DNA of 64,000 bases from Streptomyces fulvoviolaceus (GTDB lineage Bacteria; Actinomycetota; Actinomycetes; Streptomycetales; Streptomycetaceae), in contig NZ_JOEY01000018.1 of NCBI RefSeq assembly GCF_000718165.1, positions 62,001 to 126,000 of the forward strand. Direction: 5' to 3'. The notes beneath the pieces were generated by a model, which was given only the letters and a program-made list of their open reading frames with translations, did no database searches and had not been told where the DNA came from. A program made the translations under genes and the position numbers. Positions 36,101 to 54,312 of this stretch are shown one piece after another (the first letter of the stretch is position 1; the number at the start of each line of letters is the position of its first letter).

Positions 36101-39100
36101 GGTCGCCGAGGAGCCGCACGCCGAGCGTGCCGCGTCGGCTTCGGAGGGCCCTGGGGCGGTGGGTGCCGGGTCGATCCCGGCGGCCCTGCCTGCCGACTCC
36201 GCGGCGCTCGTGCCCGCCGAGGGCGCCGCGTCGTCCCTGGAGGCCTCGCCCGTCACGTCCGTCGGGCTCACCTCCGACGCCGCCCTGCGCGACCATCTGG
36301 CCCGCCATCTGCCCGACTTCATGGTGCCCTCGGCCGTGGTCCTCCTGGACCGGCTGCCGCTGACCCCCAACGGCAAGCTCGACCGGGCCGCGCTGCCGGC
36401 CCCGTCGACCGACACCGCGCCCGCCCACGAGGCCCCCCGCACTCCGCACGAAGAAGTCCTGTGCGCCCTGTTCGCGGACGTCCTCGGTCTCCCCGACGTC
36501 GGCCCCCACGACGGCTTCTTCGCCCTCGGTGGTCACTCCCTGCTCGCCCTGCGTCTGCTGGGCCGGATCCGCACCGCCCTCGGCGTCGAACTGACCCTGC
36601 GGGACGTGTTCGGGGCGCCCACTCCGGCCGGGCTCGCCCGACTGGCCGGCGCCGGGACGGCCGCACGGTCCGCCCAGCGGCCGGTCCCGCGCACCGTCCC
36701 GGGCGAGGTCCCGCTGTCGTCCGCCCAGCGGCGGCTGTGGTTCCTGGACCGGTTGGAGGGCCCGAGTGCGGCGTACGTCATTCCCCTCGCCGTACGGCTG
36801 ACCGGCGGCCACCTCGACGCCGGTGCCCTGCGCGCGGCCCTCGCCGACATCGTCGACCGGCACGAGATCCTGCGCACGGTGTACCCGGACGCCGACGGCC
36901 TGCCCCGCCAGCGGCTGCTGGGCACGTGGCGGCCGGAACTGCACGTCGTCGACGTCCTGGACGAGTCCGAACTCCCGGGGTGCATGGCGCAGTTGGCGGG
37001 GGAGGGCTTCCGGCTCGTCGACGAGGTCCCCTTCCGCGCACACCTCCTCGCCCTCGGCCCCGAGGACCACGTCCTCCTCCTCACCCTGCACCACATCGCC
37101 GCGGACGGTTGGTCCCTGGACCCCCTCGTCCGCGACCTGGCGACCGCCTACCGCGCCCGGCTGGAGGAGCGGGAGCCGGACTGGGCGCCGCTGCCCCTCC
37201 AATACGCCGACTACTGCGTCTGGCAGGACGAGGTGAGTGACCACGACCGTCACCTCGAGCACTGGCTCGAGACGCTCGCCGGGCTCCCCGACGAACTCCC
37301 GCTCCCCGCCGACCGGCCGCGCCCGCCCCGCGCCACGCACACCGGCGGTGACATCCCCGTCCGGCTGGACGCGGACCTGCACCGGCGGCTGCGCGCGCTG
37401 GCCGGCGAGTCGGGAACGACGGTCTTCATGGCCGTGCAGGCGGGGCTCGCCGCCCTGCTCACCCGGCTGGGTGCGGGGACCGACATCCCCCTCGGCACGC
37501 CGGTCGCGGGCCGCGCCGACGAGGCGCTGGACGATCTCGTCGGCTGCTTCCTCAACACCCTCGTGCTGCGCACCGACACCTCGGGCGACCCGACCTTCCG
37601 GGAACTGCTGGACCGGGTCCGGGAGACCGACCTCGCGGCCTACGCCCACCAGGACCTGCCCTTCGAGCATCTCGTGGACGCCCTCAACCCGCCCCGCTCA
37701 CTCGCCCGGCACCCGCTCTTCCAGGTGATGCTCGCCTTCCGTCCGAGCGCCGGACCCCGCCTCGACTTCCCCGGACTGCACGCCCGCGCGCTGCCCGTGG
37801 AGACCGGAGCCACCAAGGTCGACCTGACCTTCAACCTGGGCGAACTGCGGGCCCCCGACGGCTCCCCGGACGGCATCGAGGGCATCCTCCAGTACAGCGC
37901 CGACCTCTTCGACCGCCGCACGGCCGAGGACTTGGCCGCCCGTCTGGAACTCCTGCTGCGCGCCGCGGTCGACGACCCCGACAAGGCGGTCGGCGCACTC
38001 GACATCCTCACCTCCGACGAACGCCACCGCCTGCTGGTCGAGTTCAACGACACCGCGCGGGACGTCCCGGACACCACCTTCCCGCGGATGTTCGAGCAGC
38101 GTGCCGTGGAGACCCCGGACGCGGTCGCGGTGTCGAACGCCGACTCTGTGCTGACGTACTGTCAACTCGACGAAAGAAGCGCTCGGTTGGCTCGCGCTCT
38201 CACCTCGTACGGCGCCGGTCCGGGCCGGTTCGTCGCGTTCTCGCTGCCCCGGTCGGTCGACATCGCGGTCGCCGTGCTCGCCGTACTCAAGGCGGGCGCC
38301 GCCTACGTGCCGCTCGACCCGGAGCACCCGGCCGAGCGCACCGCCCATCTGCTCGCCGACGCGGAGCCCGTGTGCCTGATCACCCGGGAGCCCCTCCCCG
38401 TCGACTGCCTTGTCGTGAGTCCCGACGCGACCCCGGTCGATCCGGACGCACCTCTCCCCGAAGCCCGTCCCGCCGACCCCGCCTACCTGATCTACACCTC
38501 CGGCACCACCGGCCGCCCCAAGGGCGTCGTCGTCGAGCACCGCAACCTCACCACCTACGTCGCCCGTTGTGTCGAGGCGTATCCGAGCCTGCGCGGCACC
38601 TCGCTGCTGCACGCGACGATGTCCTTCGACGCCACCGTGACCACCCTGCACGGTGCGCTGGCCGTCGGCGGCCGGGTCCACATCGCCGCCTTCCACGAGG
38701 CGGGTGCCGAGCCGCTGCCCGGCGGCTACACCTTCCTCAAGGCGACCCCCAGCCACCTACCCCTGCTGCCGGCCCTGCCCCACGACCTGTCGCCCGCCGA
38801 GGAGTTCATGCTGGGCGGTGAGGCACTGGTCGGTGAGGCCCTGCGTGCCTGGCGCCGCGACCACCCCGGCGTGCGCCTGGTCAACCACTACGGCCCGACC
38901 GAACTCACCGTCGGCTGCACCGACCACCGCATCGAACCCGGCGAGGACCTGCCGACCGGCCCGGTCCCCATCGGCCGCCCCATGTGGAACACCCGGGCAT
39001 ACGTGCTCGACGCGCGCCTGAACCCCGTACCGGCCGGTGTCGAGGGCGAGTTGTACGTCGGCGGCGACCAAGTGGCCCGCGGCTACTGGAGGCGCCCCGG

Positions 39101-41171
39101 GCTCACCGGCGAGCGGTTCGTCGCCGACCCCTTCGGGCCGCCCGGTGCGCGGATGTACCGCACCGGGGACCTGGCGGTGTGGCGTGCGGACGGAACTCTC
39201 GTGCTGCGCGGGCGGGCCGACGGTCAGCTCAAGATCCGCGGTCTGCGGATCGAGCCCGGCGAGATCGAGGGCGTGCTCACCGCCCACCCCGAGGTCACCC
39301 AGGCCGCGGTGGTGGTGCGCGAGGACCGGGCCGGCGTACGACGGCTCGTCGCCTACGTCGTCGGAACCGGCCACGATCTCCTCGCGCACGCCGCCAGGCA
39401 CCTGCCCGCCCACATGGTTCCCGAGGCGCTGGTGGCGCTGGACGCCCTGCCGATGACGCCCAACGGCAAGCTGGACCGAGCGGCCCTGCCCGAACCGGCC
39501 GTTGCCCGGGAGACGACGGGCCGGGCGCCCCGTACTCCGCAGGAGGCGACCCTCAGGGAGCTGTTCGCCGACGTCCTCGGGGTCCCCGCCGACCAAGTGG
39601 GCGCCGAGGACGGGTTCTTCGACCTGGGCGGCGACAGCATCACCTCCATCCACCTGGTGAGCCGCGCGCTCGCCGAGGGCCTGCGGCTGACCCCGCGGGA
39701 CGTGTTCGAGCAGCGCACGGTGGCCGCGCTCGCCGCGGTGGCGGAAGGCCGGCCGGCCCCCGCCCGGGCCCAGGAATCGCCGATCGGCACCCTGCCCCTC
39801 ACCCCCGCCATGCACCGGCTGCGCGAACGCGGCGGTCCCATCGGGGCGTTCAGCCAGTCCGCCCTGCTCGTCACCCCCGCGGGTGCCGACGAGAAGCGGC
39901 TGACGGCCGCGCTCCAGGCCGTGCTCGACCATCACGACGTCCTGCGGATGCGCCTGGCGCCCGACGGCCGGACGGCGGAGGTGCCGCCTCCCGGGTCCGT
40001 CGACGCGGCCACGGTGCTGGAGTGCGTGGCCACCCCCGACGACTTCGCCGCCCTGCTGAACAGGTCCGCCTCACAACTCCGCCCGGAGGAGGGCCGGTTG
40101 CTCCGCGCCGTATGGTGCGACGCCGGAGCCGACCGCGCCGGACGGCTCCTGCTGACGGTCCATCACCTGGCCGTGGACGGCGTGTCCTGGCGCATCCTGT
40201 GCACCGACCTGGCCGCCGCCTGGCGCGAGGAGGCGCTGCCCGAACGGGGCACCTCCTTCCGGCACTGGGCCCGCCTGCTGGAGCGGGAGGCCCGCACCCC
40301 GGCACGGCAGGCCGAACTGGACGTGTGGCGGGCGATGTTGGAGAAGGACCCGGGCCGCCTGCTGGGCACCCGCCGGCCCGACCCCGAGCGAGACGTCGTC
40401 GGCGCGATGCGCCATCTCGCCCGGCAGCTCCCGGTCGAGGTCACGACCGACGTGCTCACCACCGTGCCCGCCGCCTTCCATGCCGGCCCCGACGACGTCC
40501 TGATCGCCGCGCTGGCCGCCGCGTTCGTCCGGTGGCGGCGGCAGCCGACTCTTCTGGTGAACATCGAGCGGCACGGTCGCGAGGAGATCGCGGCGGGCGT
40601 CGACCTGACCCGGACGGTCGGCTGGTTCACCAGTGTCGTCCCCGCACGGCTCGACCTCGCCGGGGTCGACACCGCGGACCCGGCACAGGTCCTGAAGACC
40701 GTCAAGGAACAGCTGCGGTCCGTCCCCGACCACGGCATCGGACACGGCCTGCTCCGCCACCTCGACCCGGAGGCCGGTCCGCTCCTCGCCGAACTCCCGG
40801 TGCCGGAGGTCGGCTTCAACTACCTGGGCCGGGCGGCCCGTTCGTCCGATGCCGACTGGTCGCCCGCACCGGAACCACTGCGCAACCTCGGCGCCGTCCA
40901 CGACCCGGCCATGCCCGTGGCCCACGGCCTGGAGATCACCGCCGTGGCCGGCCCGGACGGCCGGCTGGAGACCACCTGGTCCTGGGTCCCCGGCATCTGG
41001 GCCGAGGACGACATACGCGCGCTCGCGGACCTGTGGTTCGAGGAGCTGACCGCGCAGGCCGAAGGCACCGGCGCGGCGGGCGGACACACCCCGTCCGACC
41101 TGCCCCTGGTGTCCCTGTCCCAAGCAGAGATCGACGAACTCGAAGCCGAGTTCGGCAATGAGTGGAGGTAA
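33165..41171 (+). CDS. NRPS 1: C-A-T-C-A-T-E (two modules)
   Basis: 2668 residues. C1 (about 1-440, HHIAVDG at 137) is N-terminal, so it probably acylates residue 1. A1 (about 455-1075) has [11 protein letters not shown] near 595; I read its code as DAYWWGGTF plus Lys, a Val-like pocket. T1 has GGHS with Ser1125. C2 (about 1180-1625) has HHIAADG at 1309. A2 (about 1640-2105) reads DATKMGHVG plus Lys, Asp-like (K278 and H322 equivalents) but with Ala where Asp/Asn pockets have Leu. T2 is GGDS with Ser2158; the E domain (about 2206-2650) has [10 protein letters not shown] at 2333 and GFNYLGR. A repeat insertion (about 901-1031) splits the C-terminal part of A1. Codes are hand-aligned to GrsA. 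Confidence 0.92.
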   Translation: MTDPRVLDLSAAQRSMWFGQRLDPAGPAYNVGEYTEIHGPVRPGDFRAAIRQVVDATETLRVRFTADDDAVRQLVDADPAWDLPVVDLTGESDPRSAAEAWMAADFATPFDLDRSPLFRYALLKLADTHWIWYQRYHHIAVDGYSCSLVASRVAAAYTALLAGTPHTPPSAPLAPMVAADEAHRAGERHAADREFWTRALADRPDPVSLSARPPQVAGRFLRRTGHLPSPAGDLVHAAAERAGTRWSRVVLAATTAYLHRLTGARDIVLGLAVTARENDTELATPGMASNVLPLRLSVRPDTAAGDLVRQAAAATRDLLTHQRHRGEDLCRELDWPQDGRRFFGPVVNIMAFGPELRFAGHPTTRHNLSTGPVEDLAVNVYDRADAHGIRVDLDASPAHYSDAELTAHHRRFVRFLDHFAAAAGSDVPVGRIELAPPEERVRIAGADARGGEATIPAACAAADPDATAVVQGERLTTYGQLNARANRLAHRLIALGVRPEDRVAILMDRSDGLLTALLAVLKAGGAYVGLDLRAPTARTRRILAETGATVLLTDTAPAEAYDGILPVVVDDPTLADEPDTDPAVSLHPDQLAYVSFTSGSTGTPKGVAVTHRDVTALAADSAFGDGAHARVLVHSPTAFDASTYEMWVPLLNGGTAVVAGPREDVDAAAVARLTARHGLTALWLTAGLFRLAAEEDPGCFGGLRQVWTGGEAVPAEAVRRVLAACPGLTVTDGYGPTETTTFATSRPCPPGTPVPDPLPIGRPLDGMRAHVLDGALQPVPPGTVGELYVAGPGVARGYLGRSGATAERFTADPYGPPGARMYRTGDQARVTPDGELEYHGRADGQVKLRGFRIEPGEIETALAAHPEVAQAVAVVREDRPGDRRLVAYAVRAGGAVPEAGRAEHSGASLEAPRAGGVVSSVEGQRAGGVASTVGDSRAEGVVSSVGGLRAGGVASTVGGSCAEGVASTVRAPRAEGRAPVAEEPHAERAASASEGPGAVGAGSIPAALPADSAALVPAEGAASSLEASPVTSVGLTSDAALRDHLARHLPDFMVPSAVVLLDRLPLTPNGKLDRAALPAPSTDTAPAHEAPRTPHEEVLCALFADVLGLPDVGPHDGFFALGGHSLLALRLLGRIRTALGVELTLRDVFGAPTPAGLARLAGAGTAARSAQRPVPRTVPGEVPLSSAQRRLWFLDRLEGPSAAYVIPLAVRLTGGHLDAGALRAALADIVDRHEILRTVYPDADGLPRQRLLGTWRPELHVVDVLDESELPGCMAQLAGEGFRLVDEVPFRAHLLALGPEDHVLLLTLHHIAADGWSLDPLVRDLATAYRARLEEREPDWAPLPLQYADYCVWQDEVSDHDRHLEHWLETLAGLPDELPLPADRPRPPRATHTGGDIPVRLDADLHRRLRALAGESGTTVFMAVQAGLAALLTRLGAGTDIPLGTPVAGRADEALDDLVGCFLNTLVLRTDTSGDPTFRELLDRVRETDLAAYAHQDLPFEHLVDALNPPRSLARHPLFQVMLAFRPSAGPRLDFPGLHARALPVETGATKVDLTFNLGELRAPDGSPDGIEGILQYSADLFDRRTAEDLAARLELLLRAAVDDPDKAVGALDILTSDERHRLLVEFNDTARDVPDTTFPRMFEQRAVETPDAVAVSNADSVLTYCQLDERSARLARALTSYGAGPGRFVAFSLPRSVDIAVAVLAVLKAGAAYVPLDPEHPAERTAHLLADAEPVCLITREPLPVDCLVVSPDATPVDPDAPLPEARPADPAYLIYTSGTTGRPKGVVVEHRNLTTYVARCVEAYPSLRGTSLLHATMSFDATVTTLHGALAVGGRVHIAAFHEAGAEPLPGGYTFLKATPSHLPLLPALPHDLSPAEEFMLGGEALVGEALRAWRRDHPGVRLVNHYGPTELTVGCTDHRIEPGEDLPTGPVPIGRPMWNTRAYVLDARLNPVPAGVEGELYVGGDQVARGYWRRPGLTGERFVADPFGPPGARMYRTGDLAVWRADGTLVLRGRADGQLKIRGLRIEPGEIEGVLTAHPEVTQAAVVVREDRAGVRRLVAYVVGTGHDLLAHAARHLPAHMVPEALVALDALPMTPNGKLDRAALPEPAVARETTGRAPRTPQEATLRELFADVLGVPADQVGAEDGFFDLGGDSITSIHLVSRALAEGLRLTPRDVFEQRTVAALAAVAEGRPAPARAQESPIGTLPLTPAMHRLRERGGPIGAFSQSALLVTPAGADEKRLTAALQAVLDHHDVLRMRLAPDGRTAEVPPPGSVDAATVLECVATPDDFAALLNRSASQLRPEEGRLLRAVWCDAGADRAGRLLLTVHHLAVDGVSWRILCTDLAAAWREEALPERGTSFRHWARLLEREARTPARQAELDVWRAMLEKDPGRLLGTRRPDPERDVVGAMRHLARQLPVEVTTDVLTTVPAAFHAGPDDVLIAALAAAFVRWRRQPTLLVNIERHGREEIAAGVDLTRTVGWFTSVVPARLDLAGVDTADPAQVLKTVKEQLRSVPDHGIGHGLLRHLDPEAGPLLAELPVPEVGFNYLGRAARSSDADWSPAPEPLRNLGAVHDPAMPVAHGLEITAVAGPDGRLETTWSWVPGIWAEDDIRALADLWFEELTAQAEGTGAAGGHTPSDLPLVSLSQAEIDELEAEFGNEWR
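35865..36116 (+). repeat. 36-bp tandem repeats inside the A1 coding sequence
   Basis: Six units of exactly 36 bp (35901-36116), starting at 35901, 35937, 35973, 36009, 36045 and 36081, plus a degenerate unit at 35865. They encode 12-residue units such as [12 protein letters not shown] and [12 protein letters not shown]. Low-complexity coding continues to about 36260. They sit between the A8-side sequence (DRRLVAYAV) and the A10 region ([18 protein letters not shown]), where other A domains of this cluster have only a few residues. Confidence 0.9.
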
Positions 41172-41177
41172 CCCACG

Positions 41178-48821
<7,644 letters not shown>

Positions 48822-48840
48822 GCGGACCGGGTGGAGGCGG

Positions 48841-48905
48841 CTGCGGAACCGCGCCCCGTAGGGGCGCGGGGAACTGCGCGACCAGCCCCCACCGGCCGGC
48901 AGCCA
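48841..48905 (+). repeat. Interspersed streptomycete repeat in the NRPS2-NRPS3 gap
   Basis: GCGCCCCGTAGGGGCGC (48851-48867) forms a 7-bp stem with GTA loop, followed by GGGGAACTGCGCGACCAGCC. I recognise this as a short repeat common in Streptomyces intergenic regions. It fills most of the 141-bp gap between two otherwise collinear NRPS genes and may act as an attenuator or RNA-stability element. Confidence 0.6.
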
Positions 48906-48962
48906 ACGAACCGCACAACCAGCGGAGCGCCACGCACCCCAGAGAGACGGTGAGAACACCCC

Positions 48963-51900
48963 ATGGCACAGCCCGCGCTGGCCGACGTCCTCCCCCTGAC
49001 CCCACTCCAGGAGGGCCTGCTCTTCCACGCCCTGTACGAACACGAGGACGTCTATCTCGTCCAGCTCGTCTTCGAACTCGACGGCACCGTGGACGCCACC
49101 CGGCTCCGCGCCGCCGGACAGGCGCTGCTGGACCGGCACCCCAACCTGCGCGCGGCCTTCCGCCGACGCCGTGGCGGCGCACCGGTGCAGGTCGTCCCGC
49201 ACCGGGCCACGCTGCCCTGGGCCGAGGCCGAGCTGACCGGGCCGGGCATCGACACCGAGGAGGAGTGGGCGCGTCTCCTGGACGAGGACCGGGACCGCGG
49301 CTTCGACCCGGCCACCCCACCGCTCATCCGGTTCACCCTGGCCCGCACGGGTGAGCGGCGGCACCGGCTGCTCGTCACCCACCATCACATCCTGCTCGAC
49401 GGCTGGTCGGTCTCCGTCCTCGTGCGAGAACTCCTCGCGCTGTACGCGACCGGCGGCGACCCGGCCGCGCTCCCGCCCGCCCCGCCCTACCGTGCCTTCC
49501 TGGAGTGGCTGGGCCGACGGGACCGTACCGCCGCCGAAGCCGCCTGGCGGGACGCGCTGGACGGAGTGACCGAGCCGACCCGGCTGGCCGCCGCAGCCAC
49601 CGATGACCGGGGTTCCGGCACGCTCGCACAGGCCCGGGCCGAGCTGTCGGCCGACACCGGTGCGGCCCTCACCGACCTGGCCCGGCGCCTGGGCGTCACG
49701 ACGAACACCCTCGTCCAGACCGCCTGGGCGATCCTGCTCAGTCGTACGACGGGACAGAACGACGTCGTCTTCGGCGCCACCGTCTCCGGCCGGCCCGCCG
49801 AACTGCCCGGCGTCGAGTCGATGGTGGGCCTGTTCATCAACACCGTGCCCACACGCGTCCGGCTGCGCCAGGACGAGTCGCTGGGCGACCTCTTGCGACG
49901 GGTCCAGGAGGGGTACGTCACCCTCCTCGACCACCATCACCTCGGCCTCGCGGACATCCAGCGGGCTGCCTCTGTACCGGAACTCTTCGACACACTCGTC
50001 GTCTTCGAGAACTATCCCCTCGACTCGGCGGACTCGGCGAGTTCGGATGACGACGGCCTGCGCATCGTCGGGACGAGCGGCCGCGACGCCACCCACTATC
50101 CAGTGACACTGGTGGCGTTCCCCGGCCCTCGCCTCCGCTTCCGACTGGCTCACCGGCCCGACCTCTTCGACGCCGACTGGGCCGACGCCACGCTCGCCCG
50201 TCTCGTCAGCATCCTTGCGGACATCGCGGCCGACCCGAGCCAGCCGCTGGGCCGCCTCGGGCTCCTGGCATCGGCCGCACCCGCCGACGAGCGATGTCCG
50301 GCTCCGGCGGCCGGCACCCTCACCGAGCTGTGGGAGGAACAGGTCGCGGCCACTCCCGACGCCGGTGCCGTACTCGACCACGGCCGTGTCCTGACGTACC
50401 GCGAACTGGACGGCCGGGCCGAGCAGTTGGCCCGGCGGCTCACCGCTCTCGGCGCCGGACCCGAGCGGGTCGTCGGCATCGCGCTACCGCGCACGGCGGA
50501 CCTGGTCGCCGCCGTCCTCGGCGTGCTGAAGTCCGGCGCCGCCTATCTGCCCCTCGACCCCGCCTACCCGGCCGACCGCCTCGCGTACATCGTCGACGAC
50601 GCACGCCCGGTCGTCGTACTCGCCACCAGCGGCACGGCCACGGCGCTGCCCGCCGGGACACCCTTGATCACGCTCGACGACCTCGACGATGTGACGGCCA
50701 GCCAAAGAAAGCTGCACACAGCCGACTTGGACAACCTGGCCTGCGTCACCTACACCTCCGGCACCACCGGCCGCCCCAAGGGCGTGACAGCCACCCACCG
50801 CAACGCCGTCGAGTTCGTGACGTGGACGCACACCGCGCTCGGGCCCGAGCGGCTGGCCAAGGTGCTGTTCTCCACCTCGCTCAACTTCGACGTGTCGGTG
50901 TTCGAGATCTTCGCGCCGCTGCTGTGCGGGGGCCGGATCGAGATCGTCGAGAACCTGCTGGCCCTGACCGCCGACGGCCGCGACGACTGGGACGCGACCC
51001 TGGTCAGCGGGGTGCCGTCGGTCATGGCCACGGTCCTCGCCGACCGGGTGAACGTCCCCGCCCGCACCATCGCCCTGGGCGGCGAGCCCATCCCCGAGCA
51101 GCTTCTCGCCGACCTCCAGGCCGCCTTTCCGGGCGCGCGGATCGTCAACTTCTACGGCCCGACCGAGACGACCGTCTACGCCACCGCCTGGCAGTCCGAC
51201 GTCGACCCGCACCCGAAGGACGGCCCGCCGCCCCTCGGCCGCACGCTCGCCCGCAACCGGCTCCACCTCCTCGACCAGGCCCTGCGGTCCGTGCCCGACG
51301 GAGTGACGGGCGAGGTGTACCTGGCGGGCGGCGGACCGGCCCGCGGCTATCTGGGCCGCCCCGGTCTGACCGGGCAGCGGTTTGTCGCCGACCCGTTCGG
51401 CGGGCCGGGGGAGCGGATGTACCGGACGGGCGACCTGGCCGTGCGCGACCCCGACGGACAGCTGCGCTTCCTCGGCCGGGTCGACCACCAGGTGAAGGTC
51501 CGCGGCTTCCGTATCGAACTCGGCGAGATCGAGGCCGTCCTGATGGAACATCAGGACGTCGCCAAGGCGGCCGCCGCCGTACACGGTGAGCAGAAGCTGG
51601 TCGCCTACGCGGTACCGGTCGCGGGCCGGACCGTCACGTCCGACGGCCTCCGCACCCACCTGGCCCGGACCCTGCCCGCCCACATGGTGCCCGCGGCGAT
51701 CGTCGTCCTGGACGCGCTCCCGCTCACCGCCAGCGGCAAGCTGGACCGCAAGGCCCTGCCCGCTCCCGGGACACCGGCGCCCACGCGCAGCGCCCCGCGC
51801 ACGGAGCAGGAGGTGCGGCTGCGCGCGATCGTCGCCGAGGTCCTGGGCCTCGCCCCGCACCTGGTGGGCGTGCACGACAGCTTCTTCGACCTCGGCGGCC

Positions 51901-52844
51901 ACTCGCTGCTGGTGCCGGTGCTGACGTCCCGGTTCCGGACCGAGTTCGGCACCGATATGCCCGTGCGGTCGGTCTTCGCGCAGCCCACCGTGGCCGGGCT
52001 GGCCCCACGGGAGTGCGCCACCTCCGACTCCGGTACGGCGGCCCTGGACCCGGTGCTCCCGCTGCGCACCCGCGGCGACCGTGAGCCCCTGTTCTGCCTG
52101 CCGCCGGCCTCAGGCATGGCCTGGGGCTTCGCCGGACTGACCCGTCACCTCGACGCCGAACGGCCGCTGTACGGACTGCAGTCCCGCGGCCTGGTGCCGG
52201 GGGAGCGACTGTCGGGCAGTCTCGCGGAGACGGTCGCCGAGCACACGGCCCGGATCCGCGAGGTCCAGCCGCAGGGGCCGTACCACCTCCTCGGCTACTC
52301 CATGGGCGGACTGGTCGCCCACGGCGTCGCCACCACGCTCCAGGCTGCGGGGGAGGAGGTCGCCCTGCTCGCCGTACTGGACTCCTTCCCCGGCGCGTGG
52401 ACGAGCCAGGGGCCGAGCCCGACCGACAGAGCGGCCGTGCTGCGCAGTCTGCTGGCGATCCTCGGACGCCCGGCAACGGAGGGGGAGTTGACCGACGCCC
52501 GGTTCACGGAACTGGTGCGCAGCGTGCCCGACCTGCCCGGCAGCCTGGACGACGCCGAACTCGCCGCCCTGGTCGAGGTGACGGCCAACAACCGGCGCCT
52601 GCTCACGGAGTTCGCCCCCGCGCCGTACCGCGGCGACCTGCTGATCTTCACCGCCGCCCATGATCCGGACGCGCACCCGGACCGGCACGGCTCCTGGCAG
52701 CCGTACGTCACCGGCCGCGTCGACCCCCACGACATCCCCTGCACCCACGGGGAGATGACCCGGCCCGGACCGCTGGAGCGGATCGGCCCCGTACTCGACG
52801 AACGACTCCGCGCCAACGCATCACACAGGAGGAACCCCGCATGA
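48963..52844 (+). CDS. NRPS 3: C-A-T-TE (terminal module)
   Basis: 1293 residues. C domain (about 1-440) starts [18 protein letters not shown] with [10 protein letters not shown] near 140, the type expected after an epimerised residue. A domain (about 450-930) reads DVFSAGFVY plus Lys; I cannot assign a substrate. T domain GGHS Ser981. Type I thioesterase (about 1027-1280) with nucleophile Ser1113 in GYSMGG and catalytic-His-like THGEM near the C-terminus, releasing the pentapeptide by hydrolysis or cyclisation (the Thr hydroxyl is one possible nucleophile). The ATG follows a 141-bp gap; the stop overlaps the MbtH-like gene. Confidence 0.92.
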   Translation: MAQPALADVLPLTPLQEGLLFHALYEHEDVYLVQLVFELDGTVDATRLRAAGQALLDRHPNLRAAFRRRRGGAPVQVVPHRATLPWAEAELTGPGIDTEEEWARLLDEDRDRGFDPATPPLIRFTLARTGERRHRLLVTHHHILLDGWSVSVLVRELLALYATGGDPAALPPAPPYRAFLEWLGRRDRTAAEAAWRDALDGVTEPTRLAAAATDDRGSGTLAQARAELSADTGAALTDLARRLGVTTNTLVQTAWAILLSRTTGQNDVVFGATVSGRPAELPGVESMVGLFINTVPTRVRLRQDESLGDLLRRVQEGYVTLLDHHHLGLADIQRAASVPELFDTLVVFENYPLDSADSASSDDDGLRIVGTSGRDATHYPVTLVAFPGPRLRFRLAHRPDLFDADWADATLARLVSILADIAADPSQPLGRLGLLASAAPADERCPAPAAGTLTELWEEQVAATPDAGAVLDHGRVLTYRELDGRAEQLARRLTALGAGPERVVGIALPRTADLVAAVLGVLKSGAAYLPLDPAYPADRLAYIVDDARPVVVLATSGTATALPAGTPLITLDDLDDVTASQRKLHTADLDNLACVTYTSGTTGRPKGVTATHRNAVEFVTWTHTALGPERLAKVLFSTSLNFDVSVFEIFAPLLCGGRIEIVENLLALTADGRDDWDATLVSGVPSVMATVLADRVNVPARTIALGGEPIPEQLLADLQAAFPGARIVNFYGPTETTVYATAWQSDVDPHPKDGPPPLGRTLARNRLHLLDQALRSVPDGVTGEVYLAGGGPARGYLGRPGLTGQRFVADPFGGPGERMYRTGDLAVRDPDGQLRFLGRVDHQVKVRGFRIELGEIEAVLMEHQDVAKAAAAVHGEQKLVAYAVPVAGRTVTSDGLRTHLARTLPAHMVPAAIVVLDALPLTASGKLDRKALPAPGTPAPTRSAPRTEQEVRLRAIVAEVLGLAPHLVGVHDSFFDLGGHSLLVPVLTSRFRTEFGTDMPVRSVFAQPTVAGLAPRECATSDSGTAALDPVLPLRTRGDREPLFCLPPASGMAWGFAGLTRHLDAERPLYGLQSRGLVPGERLSGSLAETVAEHTARIREVQPQGPYHLLGYSMGGLVAHGVATTLQAAGEEVALLAVLDSFPGAWTSQGPSPTDRAAVLRSLLAILGRPATEGELTDARFTELVRSVPDLPGSLDDAELAALVEVTANNRRLLTEFAPAPYRGDLLIFTAAHDPDAHPDRHGSWQPYVTGRVDPHDIPCTHGEMTRPGPLERIGPVLDERLRANASHRRNPA

Positions 52845-53053
52845 CCACCAACCCCTTCGACGACGACACCCTCGAGCACTACGTCCTGGCGAACGAGGAA
52901 GGCCAGCACTCGCTGTGGCCCGCCTTCGCCGAGGTCCCCGCCGGCTGGACGGTCGTCCACGGCCGGGCGAGCCGTCAGTCCTGCGTGGACTACGTCGACG
53001 CGCACTGGACCGACATGCGCCCGAAGAGCCTGATCCGGGCCATGGGCGAGTAG
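52841..53053 (+). CDS. MbtH-like NRPS accessory protein
   Basis: 70 residues. MTTNPFDDDTLEHYVLANEEG, QHSLWPAFAEVPAGW and YVDAHWTDMRPKSL are the conserved MbtH signatures, including the structural Trp residues. MbtH-like proteins bind A domains and improve their folding or activity. It overlaps the NRPS 3 stop (ATGA) and clearly belongs to this cluster. Confidence 0.97.
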   Translation: MTTNPFDDDTLEHYVLANEEGQHSLWPAFAEVPAGWTVVHGRASRQSCVDYVDAHWTDMRPKSLIRAMGE

Positions 53054-53085
53054 CTGACTCCGAGTTGCCTCTGAAAGGGAACGGA

Positions 53086-54312
53086 ATGACCACGCGGCGG
53101 ACGATCGCTCCGGAAGAGCTCGACACGTTGAACCTGGCCGACCCGCGCCTCCACGCGGAGAGCGATCTGTCCGCCGTATGGCGCCACTTGAGGGAGCACG
53201 AGCCGGTCCACTGGAACCCGGCCACCGGCACCGCCCCCGGATTCTGGGTGGTGACCCGGCACGCCGACGTCACCTCCGTGTACCGCGACAACACGGCCTT
53301 CACCTCCGAGGGCGGCAACGTCCTGGAGACCCTGCTCGCCGGCGGCGACTCCGCGGCCGGCCGCATGCTCGCGATCACCGACGGGGCACGGCACCGGGAA
53401 CTGCGCCGCATCCTGCTGCACGCGTTCTCGCCGCGCGCCCTGGAGCCGATCGTCGAGAGCGTGCGGAACACGGTGACCCGGCTGCTGCGGGACGCGATCG
53501 AGAAGGGCAGCTGCGACTTCGCCGCCGACGTGGCCTCGGGCATCCCGCTCGGTGCCATCTGCGACCTGCTCGGCGTGCCCGACGGCGACCGGGCCCATGT
53601 GCTCAGCCTGACCTCGTCGGCGCTGGGTTCGCACGACGCCGACAGTACGGCGGCCGACGCGTGGATCGCCAAGAGCGAGATCCTGCTCTACTTCGCGGGG
53701 CTCGCCCGTGACCGGCGTGAGGGCGGCCACGCGGATGTCATCGCGCTCCTGGCGGGCAGCAAGGTGGACGGGCTGCCGCTGGACGACGACGAGATCATGC
53801 TCAACTGCTACAGCCTCATCCTCGGCGGCGACGAGACCGCCCGGCTGTCCATGATCGGCGCCGCCCTCGCCCTCCTGGACCACCCCGAGCAGTGGGAGGC
53901 GCTCCGGCGCGGCGACGCCGGGATCGACACGGCGGTCGAGGAGATGCTCCGCTGGACGACCCCCGCACTGCACTCGGGCCGCACCGCTACCGCCGATACC
54001 GAGATCGGCGGTCGGCGGATCCGCGCGGGAGACATCGTCACCATCTGGAACGCCTCCGCCAACCGCGACGAACGGGTCTTCGACGCCCCGGAGTCGCTGC
54101 TTCTGGACCGCGTCCCCAACAAGCACATCACCTTCGCCTACGGCCCGCACTTCTGTCTCGGTGCCTACCTGGCCCGGGCGGAGATCGGGGCCGTCCTCGC
54201 CGGACTGCGCGACCTGGTCGCGGAGATGGAACAGACGGGCCCGGCGAAGCCCGTCTACTCCAACTTCCTCAGCGGTCTCAGCTCACTGCCGTTGGCGCTG
54301 AAGGGCGCGTGA
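53086..54312 (+). CDS. Cytochrome P450 of the NRPS cluster
   Basis: 408 residues. Haem-ligand loop FAYGPHFCLGAYLAR with Cys357, I-helix GGDETARLSMIG (about 247), and ExxR as EEMLR. It is a soluble class I-type P450 that needs ferredoxin and reductase from elsewhere. The GGDET I-helix is seen in P450s that hydroxylate carrier-bound amino acids or peptides, so beta-hydroxylation of a residue or late tailoring is likely, but the position is unknown. ATG 53086 has AAAGGGAACGG upstream and lies 32 bp after the mbtH-like gene. Its 3' end overlaps the convergent cupin gene by 35 bp. Confidence 0.92.
   Translation: MTTRRTIAPEELDTLNLADPRLHAESDLSAVWRHLREHEPVHWNPATGTAPGFWVVTRHADVTSVYRDNTAFTSEGGNVLETLLAGGDSAAGRMLAITDGARHRELRRILLHAFSPRALEPIVESVRNTVTRLLRDAIEKGSCDFAADVASGIPLGAICDLLGVPDGDRAHVLSLTSSALGSHDADSTAADAWIAKSEILLYFAGLARDRREGGHADVIALLAGSKVDGLPLDDDEIMLNCYSLILGGDETARLSMIGAALALLDHPEQWEALRRGDAGIDTAVEEMLRWTTPALHSGRTATADTEIGGRRIRAGDIVTIWNASANRDERVFDAPESLLLDRVPNKHITFAYGPHFCLGAYLARAEIGAVLAGLRDLVAEMEQTGPAKPVYSNFLSGLSSLPLALKGA

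Noticed and set aside
35901..36116. 36-bp repeated units as a CRISPR array.
   Set aside because: The units are directly adjacent with no spacers, vary in sequence, and stay in the NRPS reading frame.
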